6,555 nucleotides of DNA from Treponema sp. UBA4232 (GTDB lineage Bacteria; Spirochaetota; Spirochaetia; Treponematales; Treponemataceae), in assembly GCA_002396325.1 (NCBI GenBank), contig DGXM01000027.1, forward strand, positions 1-6,555, given 5' to 3'. This document shows positions 1 to 6,317 of the stretch, piece by piece. Every line of letters begins with the position of its first letter. The first letter of the stretch is position 1. The notes beneath the pieces are model-generated. The model did no database searches and had not been told where the DNA came from. It worked only from the letters and a program-made list of their open reading frames with translations. The translations under genes and the position numbers were made by a program.

Positions 1-752
1 ACAATCTTGCAAAACTCTTGAAGGTCCGTGGTCTTTCAACTGCTGTGGGTGATGAAGGCGGATATGCTCCTAACTTTGACGGAATTGAGGATGCTCTTGA
101 CACAATCGTTGAGGCAATCAAAAAGGCAGGATACGAGCCGGGAAAAGATGTGAAGATTGCCATGGACTGTGCTGCATCTGAGTTCGCAGTGAACGAGGGT
201 GGAAAATGGTTCTACGACTATCGCCAGCTCAAGGACGGAACCAAAAAGGATCCGAACGGAAAGAAGCTTTCGGCAGATGAGCAGATTGATTATCTTGAGC
301 AGCTCATTGCAAAATATCCGATTGATTCAATCGAAGACGGACTTGATGAAAACGACTGGGACAACTGGGTGAAACTGACTGAAAGAATCGGTGGAAAGTG
401 CCAGCTTGTCGGAGATGACCTTTTCGTTACCAATGTTAAGTTCCTCGAAAAAGGAATCAAGATGGGAGCCGGAAATTCAATTCTCATCAAAGTGAACCAG
501 ATTGGTTCTCTTACAGAGACTCTTGACGCAATTGAAATGGCACACCGCCACGGCTACACAACAGTTACTTCACACCGCTCCGGTGAAACCGAGGATACAA
601 CAATTGCAGACATTGCTGTTGCCACAAACTCCGGCCAGATCAAGACAGGCTCAATGAGCCGCACGGACCGCATGGCAAAGTACAATCAGCTTCTCCGCAT
701 TGAGGAAGAGCTGGGTGATGCTGCTGAGTACGGATACGCAAAACTCCGCTAA
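1..752 (+). CDS. eno: Enolase (phosphopyruvate hydratase), C-terminal part, 5' end outside window
   Basis: Enolase converts 2-phosphoglycerate to phosphoenolpyruvate in glycolysis and acts in the cytoplasm as a Mg-dependent enzyme. The open frame is already running at position 3 (residues NLAKLLKVRG), so the gene starts upstream; 249 residues are visible, compared with roughly 430 for the family. Seen in order are VGDEGGYAPN (catalytic acid/base Glu), AMDCAASEF (metal-ligand Asp), SIEDGLDENDW (metal-ligand Glu), LVGDDLFVTN (metal-ligand Asp), ILIKVNQIG (catalytic Lys), SHRSGETED (His-Arg-Ser phosphate-binding group) and GQIKTGSMSRTDR (second active-site Lys). All key residues of the barrel domain are present and the C-terminus YAKLR is natural, so the gene looks functional. 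The TTG at 18-20 is an internal Leu codon, not a start. The gene is followed 23 bp later by an intrinsic terminator, so it is transcriptionally separate from the next gene. The identification is essentially certain; the organism is not determined by it. Confidence 0.98.
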   Translation, partial: NLAKLLKVRGLSTAVGDEGGYAPNFDGIEDALDTIVEAIKKAGYEPGKDVKIAMDCAASEFAVNEGGKWFYDYRQLKDGTKKDPNGKKLSADEQIDYLEQLIAKYPIDSIEDGLDENDWDNWVKLTERIGGKCQLVGDDLFVTNVKFLEKGIKMGAGNSILIKVNQIGSLTETLDAIEMAHRHGYTTVTSHRSGETEDTTIADIAVATNSGQIKTGSMSRTDRMAKYNQLLRIEEELGDAAEYGYAKLR

Positions 753-775
753 GCCATTTTCCTTGATTCGGAAAG

Positions 776-811
776 TCCCGGGTGCCGGAAACGGTGTCCG
801 GGATTTTTTTT
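776..811 (+). terminator. Intrinsic terminator of the enolase gene
   Basis: Bases 776-787 pair with 792-803 to give a continuous 12-bp stem (three of the pairs are G-U wobbles), closed by a GAAA tetraloop of the stable GNRA class at 788-791 and followed directly by eight T at 804-811. It begins 23 bp after the enolase stop codon. This is a classic Rho-independent terminator on the plus strand and should insulate the GH2 gene from enolase transcription. Confidence 0.93.
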
Positions 812-860
812 CAAAACACAACTCTGCAAGAATTTCATAAATCTTCTGAAAATTTTAATG

Positions 861-889
861 TTGCCAGTGAGCAAATCTTGCGTTAAAAT
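861..889 (+). promoter_or_regulatory. Sigma70-type promoter for the GH2 gene
   Basis: A -35 box TTGCCA at 861-866 and a -10 box TAAAAT at 884-889 are separated by exactly 17 bp, close to the TTGACA/TATAAT consensus. Transcription would start near 896, leaving a leader of about 20 bases before the ATG at 916. The promoter lies between the enolase terminator and the GH2 start, so GH2 is probably transcribed alone. Short TTGC/GCAA inverted repeats overlap the promoter and could be an operator (see findings). It is predicted from sequence only. Confidence 0.7.
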
Positions 890-903
890 GGAATAATGGT
901 TAT

Positions 904-910
904 AGGGAGG
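904..910 (+). promoter_or_regulatory. Shine-Dalgarno site of the GH2 gene
   Basis: AGGGAGG lies five bases before the ATG at 916. This strong, well-spaced ribosome binding site fixes the start codon; the encoded N-terminus MKTLFNDGWSF matches the usual beginning of GH2 enzymes (fNdgW), which supports it. Confidence 0.88.
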
Positions 911-915
911 ATTGT

Positions 916-3900
916 ATGAAGACACTTTTCAACGACGGATGGTCATTCGCAAAATTACCGATTGAAAATCAACAGTCAGCGGATGGAAATGCGGTTCTTT
1001 TTACCCCGGATGAGTTTCTGGGAAAAGAGCCTTCGTCATTTGAAAGCGTGAAAATTCCTCACGACTGGCTCATCGAAAACACAAACAATCTTTATGAGGA
1101 TTCGGTCGGCTTCTATAAAAAATCATTCGAACTTTCTTCCATCGACGAAAAGCATTTTTATCTTCACTTCGGTGCCGTGTATATGAACTGGGCGCTGTGG
1201 ATCAATGGCAAAAAAGCCGGCGAGTGGAAATACGGATACAACACTGTTGAATTTGAAATCACACCTTTTGTGAGCGAAGGCAGAAATGAAGTCGAACTTA
1301 TCGCCGTGTACCAGAGCCCGAATTCAAGATGGTATTCCGGTGCCGGTATCATCCGCGATGTCACTTTGGTTACGACCGGAGGCACACGCATTGTAAACGA
1401 CGGTATTTATTTTGTCTCACGTCCGCAGGAAGAAAACTGCTTCGGCTCTTCGTGGATCACGCTGATTCAAACTGAAGTCGAAGGGAATCTTTCGGAAGCG
1501 GTTGTCTGCCACACTCTCGTTTCTCCTCAGGGTGAAAAGGTTCGGTTCATCGACCCCAAACAAACTTCTGAAATCACAAAAACATCGGCACCCGCAATGG
1601 GTACTTTTTTTAATGCAGACAAAATCGTGAGCGTTGATTCGTTTTCCGCTTTGGTGGATCATCCTTTTTTGTGGAGCGATGAAACTCCGAATGTGTACAC
1701 GTTGAAAACGGAAGTGCTGTTGAACGGTGCTGTTGTTGATTGCGTTGAAACTCAGGTGGGGTTCAGGGATGTGCGCTTTGATCCGAATCGGGGACTTTTT
1801 GTAAACGGACGTCATTTGAAATTGAACGGAGTCTGCCAGCATCACGATTTTGGTGCCCTGGGGGCTGCTTTTAATATCGTGGCTCTTGAAAGGCAGTTTT
1901 TGAAATTAAAGGAAATGGGAGTGAATGCAATCCGCACTTCACATAATCCCCAGGATGTTGAGTTTTTGAATCTTGCAGACAGAATGGGATTTTTTATTTC
2001 CGATGAATTTTTCGATATGTGGGAAAAACCGAAAACCACTTACGACTACGGAAATTATTTTGTGGAATGGCATGAGCGTGATGCCTCGGCGCAGGTAAGA
2101 AGAGACCGGAATCACCCGAGTCTTTTGATGTGGAGCATCGGAAATGAAATCTACGACACTCACACAGGAAACGGATTTCAAATCACGAAAGATTTGCGTT
2201 CAATCTGCCGCCGTTATGATCCTGAAAAAAACGGAGCGGTTACAATCGCCTCGAATTACATGCAGTGGGAAGGGGCCTGTAACTGTGCAAATGAGACTGA
2301 TGTTGTGGGCTACAATTATGCCGAAAGACTTTATGGGGAACATCATGAAAAATATCCGTCATGGTGCATTTACGGAAGCGAAACCTCAAGCACGGTTCAA
2401 AGCCGCGGCATTTATCATTTTCCATTGGAAAACAGACTGCTCACCGCCATTGACAATCAGTGCTCATGCCTTGGAAACTGTACGACAAACTGGGGCGCAA
2501 AAAACACGTCTTTTGTAATCAGTGCAGACCGTGACACTCATTTCAGTCTCGGGCAATTCATTTGGACCGGCTGGGACTATATCGGTGAGCCGACACCTTA
2601 CTCCACGAAAAATTCCTTCTTCGGTCAGATTGACACCGCAGGATTTGAAAAGGACACATTCTATCTCTACAAAGCGGCATGGAATAAATCTGCTGAACCA
2701 TTCGTGCATCTTCTTCCGTATTGGGATTTCAACGAGGGCCAGCTGATTGATGTGCGGGCGTATTCAAATGTTTCCTCCGTAGAATTGTTTTTGAATGGAA
2801 AATCCCTGGGAAAGAAAAATATTGATTTGGAACACGGAACGGATTTGAGCGCCTCTTGGCTGAAAGTGCCTTATGAAAAAGGTGAAATTGCGGCGGTTGC
2901 ATATGCTGACGACGGCTCGGAACTTTGCAGGGATTCTCAAAAATCATTCGGCGACAGTGCATCGTTGAAAATGAGTTTGGAGAAAATCTCCAAAAAAGGA
3001 TATTATTTCATTGACATAAGTTCTGTTGATTCAAAAAATGTTCCCGTTGCAAATTCAAGAAGCCGTGTTGAAATCACTGTGAACGGTGATGCGGAAATCA
3101 TCGGTGCAGACAATGGAGATTCCACTGATTACGAGTGCTATCAGAATAAAGATAAAAAAATCATCAGCCGCAGGCTTTTTGGAAACAGACTGCTTGTGAT
3201 TGTGAAGGCTCCGAATGAAAAGAGCGATTTCACCGTGACAGCGGCAAGCTATGGACTTGAGTGCGCGTCTTTGGTTTTCAAATCAGGGAAAGTTGATTTG
3301 GAGGCATCGAACGCAATGTCAGGCATTGAGCTTGAAGTTCAAAACAACGAAGTCCCTGTGCGGAAAATTGAACTCAGTTGTGCGGGAAGCAGAACTCTTA
3401 CACCGGACAATTCTTCCGTTTCCGTTCGGGCCACTGTTTTTCCGCCCGAGGCAAAGTTCCAGAATCTTTCATGGATGCCGATGATGCTTGAAGGCGTAAA
3501 AAGTGATTCTGCAGAAATCGCTGTTGACAAAGTCGGCAATGTGGAAATCGGAAAAGTCAAGGCACTGAGCGACGGAAATTTCAGACTCACTTGTACCGCA
3601 TCAAACGGAAGCAGATATTCTGAAATAATCAGCGAAATGGAATTCGAAGTGAGCGGACTGGGGCGTACTGTAAGAAATCCTTACCACTTGATTGAGGCAT
3701 GCAAATGTTCGTCTTCGTCAAATCCTGTGAAGCTCAGTTTTACCGGCGGTGCATGTACTGAAAACGGTCTCACGTGGTTTGGTTTCGACAGAATTGATTT
3801 TGGAAACGATGGTTCTGATACTTTCAGCGTTCCCATTTTCTCTTTTGATAATGAACTTGATTTTGAATTGTGGGATGGCAAAAACGGAAGCGGTACAAAA

Positions 3901-4413
3901 CTGATGAACTGCCATTATTCTGCTCCGTCAATCTACAACACATATCAGGCAAACACTTATAAACTGCCCAGAAGACTTTTCGGTGTCCATGAATTGACAT
4001 TTGTTTTCAAGACTGCTCTTTCGTTCCAAGGGGTTGAGTTCGAAAGAAGTGAAAAGGCCTATGCAAAACTGAGTGCGCTGGATTGTTCATCCATAACGGG
4101 GGATTCTTTCACAAAAGATTTGGAAGCTGTTACTGGAATCGGCAACAACGTGGTGCTTGAATTCAATGCCATGGATTTTGGAGAAAAGGCTGCGGATGAA
4201 ATTACCATATGCGGTTGTTCTCACGTGGACAACACAATACATTTGAAATTCTTCGGTGATGCCGGGGAGATAATCCGCATAGTTGAATTCCCGAAGACGG
4301 ATGGATACGTGGAAAAGACTTTTTCATTGAGAGGACTTCCGGGAAAAAATACAGTGAGTTTTGTATTCCTGCCCGGAAGTAATTTTGATTTCAAGTGGTT
4401 CCAGTTCCGTTGA
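916..4413 (+). CDS. GH2 beta-galactosidase-type glycoside hydrolase with tandem C-terminal CBM-like domains
   Basis: A 1165-residue retaining glycoside hydrolase of family GH2, most likely a beta-galactosidase. The sugar-binding jelly roll is at about 1-155 (IPHDW, GAVYMNWALWINGKKAGEWKYGYN, SRWYSGAGIIRDV), the Ig-like domain at about 160-287, and the TIM barrel at about 290-595. The barrel contains NGVCQHHDFGALG, IRTSHNPQD, the acid/base Glu411 in WSIGNEI and the probable nucleophile Glu489 in YGSETSS. WTGWDYIGEPTPY is at 550-562. A DUF4982-like domain (about 597-665), a GH2 C5-like domain (about 685-785), an Ig/Big-like domain (about 813-915) and two related beta-sandwich, CBM6-like modules (about 920-1042 and 1047-1165) follow. 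The order matches large clostridial and streptococcal BgaA-like galactosidases from memory. No signal peptide, membrane segment or LPXTG anchor is visible, so the enzyme is probably cytoplasmic and acts on imported oligosaccharides. The C-terminus looks natural, yet the gene overlaps the convergent rel gene by 23 bp. Exact substrate (lactose, LacNAc, other beta-galactosides, or even glucuronides) cannot be read from the sequence. Confidence 0.93.
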   Translation: MKTLFNDGWSFAKLPIENQQSADGNAVLFTPDEFLGKEPSSFESVKIPHDWLIENTNNLYEDSVGFYKKSFELSSIDEKHFYLHFGAVYMNWALWINGKKAGEWKYGYNTVEFEITPFVSEGRNEVELIAVYQSPNSRWYSGAGIIRDVTLVTTGGTRIVNDGIYFVSRPQEENCFGSSWITLIQTEVEGNLSEAVVCHTLVSPQGEKVRFIDPKQTSEITKTSAPAMGTFFNADKIVSVDSFSALVDHPFLWSDETPNVYTLKTEVLLNGAVVDCVETQVGFRDVRFDPNRGLFVNGRHLKLNGVCQHHDFGALGAAFNIVALERQFLKLKEMGVNAIRTSHNPQDVEFLNLADRMGFFISDEFFDMWEKPKTTYDYGNYFVEWHERDASAQVRRDRNHPSLLMWSIGNEIYDTHTGNGFQITKDLRSICRRYDPEKNGAVTIASNYMQWEGACNCANETDVVGYNYAERLYGEHHEKYPSWCIYGSETSSTVQSRGIYHFPLENRLLTAIDNQCSCLGNCTTNWGAKNTSFVISADRDTHFSLGQFIWTGWDYIGEPTPYSTKNSFFGQIDTAGFEKDTFYLYKAAWNKSAEPFVHLLPYWDFNEGQLIDVRAYSNVSSVELFLNGKSLGKKNIDLEHGTDLSASWLKVPYEKGEIAAVAYADDGSELCRDSQKSFGDSASLKMSLEKISKKGYYFIDISSVDSKNVPVANSRSRVEITVNGDAEIIGADNGDSTDYECYQNKDKKIISRRLFGNRLLVIVKAPNEKSDFTVTAASYGLECASLVFKSGKVDLEASNAMSGIELEVQNNEVPVRKIELSCAGSRTLTPDNSSVSVRATVFPPEAKFQNLSWMPMMLEGVKSDSAEIAVDKVGNVEIGKVKALSDGNFRLTCTASNGSRYSEIISEMEFEVSGLGRTVRNPYHLIEACKCSSSSNPVKLSFTGGACTENGLTWFGFDRIDFGNDGSDTFSVPIFSFDNELDFELWDGKNGSGTKLMNCHYSAPSIYNTYQANTYKLPRRLFGVHELTFVFKTALSFQGVEFERSEKAYAKLSALDCSSITGDSFTKDLEAVTGIGNNVVLEFNAMDFGEKAADEITICGCSHVDNTIHLKFFGDAGEIIRIVEFPKTDGYVEKTFSLRGLPGKNTVSFVFLPGSNFDFKWFQFR
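4335..4380. terminator. Hairpin at the convergent GH2/rel 3' ends, possible shared terminator
   Basis: ACTTCCGGG (4335-4343) and CCCGGAAGT (4372-4380) form a perfect 9-bp stem. Inside it AATACA (4348-4353) pairs with TGTATT (4362-4367) across a 4x4 internal loop. The hairpin lies inside the last 80 bases of the GH2 coding sequence and begins 10 bases beyond the rel stop codon. On the plus strand it is followed by AATTTTGATTT, a weak U-rich tail; on the minus strand the following bases are not U-rich. Termination is therefore plausible but not canonical in either direction. Confidence 0.45.
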
Positions 4414-6229
4414 CTTTATCGCTTGTGTCCCATGCCACATCAATGCTTCTGTGCTCAATGTCAGGAATGCGTTGGAATGTGGTGCAGGTTGCGGCATGTA
4501 CGGTTATGCCTCTGTTTCTGGAGATATAGCCTACAATCGGTTCACCGGGTTTGGGGTCACAGCATTTTGCAATCGTTACAAGGAAGTTCGTTGTGTTGTC
4601 AATTCTGATTCTTCCAGTGTATGAAGTCTCTGCCTGCTTCTTTTTGCGGTGTCTTCCTTCTGCGGCCCGCTGTTCCATTATCTGCTGCGAGTGAAGCGAA
4701 TTCGAAGCGATTTCTGCCTCGCGCTTTGCGATTGCATCTTTGTCGATAAACGTCGGGTCGTTGGCCACAAGCCATGAGTGAATCTTTTGCCGTGCCTTTC
4801 CTGTTTTCACTGCTTTGAGCTGAGCCTGAGTCGGATGCGCCTGGGGATTGGTGATAATCTCCACAATCTGAGTGTTTTTCAATTCAGCGGTAAGAGGAAT
4901 TATCTTTCCATCTGCTTTTGCACCCACAACTTTTTCACCAATACCAGTGTGAATTGCATAGGCAAAGTCAATGGCATTGGCACCAGATGGCAGTTCTTTT
5001 ACATCGCCCTTTGGAGTGAAAACATAAATCGAGTCGCCGAGAAGCTCGTTTTTCAAATCCGCAAAAAATGCTTCGTCTTCAAGATGTTCATCGCGCAGTT
5101 CCCGCAGTTGATTGAAAATGCTTAAATCCTCCGCACGAACCAAATCTTTGTTGGTACCTTTTTTGTAAAGCCAGTGCGAGGCAACTCCGTGTTCAGCAAC
5201 ATTATGCATGTCCTGTGTGCGAATCTGGATTTCAAGCGGCTTACCCTGACAGATGACCGTGGTGTGAAGCGATTGGTATCCGTTGGCTTTCGGCATTGCA
5301 ATATAATCTTTGAATCTGCCATCCATCGGTTTCCACAAAGAATGAACGATTCCAATCAGAGTGTAACATTCCGCAACGGTAGAGCAAATCACCCGCAGTG
5401 CAAGCAGGTCGTAAAGTTCACCGGCTTCTTTGTTGCGCTTTCTCATCTTCTGGTAAATTGAATAGAAGTGTTTTGCGCGGCTGGAGATTTTGACCTTGAT
5501 ACCTTCTTTTGCGGCTGAGTCGTAAATTTTTTTAACCGCGCTGTCAAGATATTCCTGCCGTTCTTCCTTTTTTTGCGCAACAATCGCTTTGATTTGTTGG
5601 AAGGCCGCCGGGTTGGAATATTTCAAACTCAAATCCTCAAGTTCGTTTTTCAAATCGTTCATACCAAGACGGCTTGCAAGAGGTGCCCAAATGTCAATCA
5701 CTTCGTGGGCAACCATCTTTTGAGATTCAGGACTGACGGATTTCAGATTTCTCATGCGGTCAAGACGGTCTGCCAGTTTTACGAGGATAACGCGGATGTC
5801 GTCAACCATTGCAAAAAGCATTTTCCTGATTGAGTCCGCTTCGTGCATCGAGGAGCTTTTTATTTTAAGTGCAGTGATTCTTGAGGTGCCTCCGCAGATG
5901 CTTGCAATGTCTTTCCCGAATTTCTGTTCCACTTCAGGAAGACATTCTGAATCCACGTCGAGAATATTGTGAAGAAAAGCAGAGCAGATTACATCGGCTC
6001 CCAGATGGCTCTTAGCAAGAATACAGGCCACGCGCATTGGATGAAGATAATAGGGGAGTCCACAGGAGCGTTTCAAATCTTTTGTTTTTGAGATGAGATA
6101 ATCCCAAGCCGAGCGGATTTTTTTCTCCTCGTCGGAATTGAAAAGTCCCGGGTAATTTGTGAAAAAAGAATCAATTAAAATCTGCGGATCTGTTTCCGTT
6201 GTGTTTGTTTCGAATGTTTCAGTTTTCAT
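4391..6229 (-). CDS. Rel/RelA-type (p)ppGpp synthetase, degenerate hydrolase site, no ACT domain
   Basis: A 612-residue long RelA/SpoT homologue, a cytoplasmic, ribosome-associated enzyme transferring pyrophosphate from ATP to GTP/GDP in the stringent response. The HD domain (about 30-200) keeps His63 of the HP motif but has His87-Asn88 instead of HD, Asp91-Val92 instead of ED, and LDR instead of LHN after LADR (155-158 region), so ppGpp hydrolysis is probably lost. The synthetase domain (about 240-355) looks intact: RAKHFYSIYQKM (251-262), Asp274 in YDLLALRV, RFKD (305-308, the RXKD type), GYQS (317-320) and Glu333 in LEIQIRT. A TGS domain (about 399-460), a helical linker, and a zinc-finger domain with Cys556, Cys557, His578 and Cys582 follow. 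The family is usually about 700-750 residues; here the ACT domain is missing and the last seven residues (VNGTGTT) are encoded antisense to the GH2 3' end. The start at 6229 is supported by an AGAGGGACT ribosome site and a promoter. Rel versus RelA naming is left open. Confidence 0.93.
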   Translation of the reverse strand: MKTETFETNTTETDPQILIDSFFTNYPGLFNSDEEKKIRSAWDYLISKTKDLKRSCGLPYYLHPMRVACILAKSHLGADVICSAFLHNILDVDSECLPEVEQKFGKDIASICGGTSRITALKIKSSSMHEADSIRKMLFAMVDDIRVILVKLADRLDRMRNLKSVSPESQKMVAHEVIDIWAPLASRLGMNDLKNELEDLSLKYSNPAAFQQIKAIVAQKKEERQEYLDSAVKKIYDSAAKEGIKVKISSRAKHFYSIYQKMRKRNKEAGELYDLLALRVICSTVAECYTLIGIVHSLWKPMDGRFKDYIAMPKANGYQSLHTTVICQGKPLEIQIRTQDMHNVAEHGVASHWLYKKGTNKDLVRAEDLSIFNQLRELRDEHLEDEAFFADLKNELLGDSIYVFTPKGDVKELPSGANAIDFAYAIHTGIGEKVVGAKADGKIIPLTAELKNTQIVEIITNPQAHPTQAQLKAVKTGKARQKIHSWLVANDPTFIDKDAIAKREAEIASNSLHSQQIMEQRAAEGRHRKKKQAETSYTGRIRIDNTTNFLVTIAKCCDPKPGEPIVGYISRNRGITVHAATCTTFQRIPDIEHRSIDVAWDTSDKVNGTGTT

Positions 6230-6238
6230 AGTCCCTCT
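6230..6238 (-). promoter_or_regulatory. Shine-Dalgarno site of rel
   Basis: Read on the minus strand, AGAGGGACT directly precedes the ATG at 6229-6227. The GAGGG core gives a close but usable spacing of about three bases and supports this start. The same nine bases occur inverted at 6290-6298, on the far side of the rel promoter. Confidence 0.65.
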
Positions 6239-6259
6239 TTTTTTTATCTTGCTGATTTA

Positions 6260-6288
6260 ACTATAGCGGATTATTCCGTCTGTTGCAA
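6260..6288 (-). promoter_or_regulatory. Sigma70-type promoter for rel
   Basis: On the minus strand a -35 box TTGCAA (6288-6283) and a -10 box TATAGT (6265-6260) are separated by exactly 17 bp. Transcription would begin near 6253, giving a leader of about 25 bases. Thus rel can be transcribed on its own although an upstream gene on the same strand ends only 88 bp away with no clear terminator between them. Confidence 0.7.
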
Positions 6289-6317
6289 GAGAGGGACTGT
6301 ATATGCGGAGTGTAAAG

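Noticed and set aside
772..783. A 12-base direct repeat, AAAGTCCCGGGT, at 772-783 (enolase terminator) and 6142-6153 (inside rel).
   Set aside because: About one 12-base match is expected by chance in a window of this size, the second copy is in ordinary coding sequence, and no wider similarity surrounds the copies.
753..915. Possible riboswitch or small RNA between enolase and GH2.
   Set aside because: The predicted GH2 leader is only about 20 bases, and the only clear structure in the gap is the enolase terminator.
1417..1845. A 142-codon minus-strand open frame inside the GH2 gene.
   Set aside because: It lies antisense to clearly conserved GH2 sequence, has no ribosome site that I can see, and its translation looks like a shadow product.
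753..4440. Search for insertion-sequence ends or target-site duplications at the two edges of the GH2 gene.
   Set aside because: I found no matching terminal inverted repeats or short direct repeats at both edges and no transposase, so no mobile element can be supported.
4361..4624. A plus-strand open frame running from the GH2 end into the rel region.
   Set aside because: It covers the antisense of the conserved rel zinc-finger domain and a different frame of the GH2 end; the cysteine-rich translation is an artefact of reading those codons backwards.
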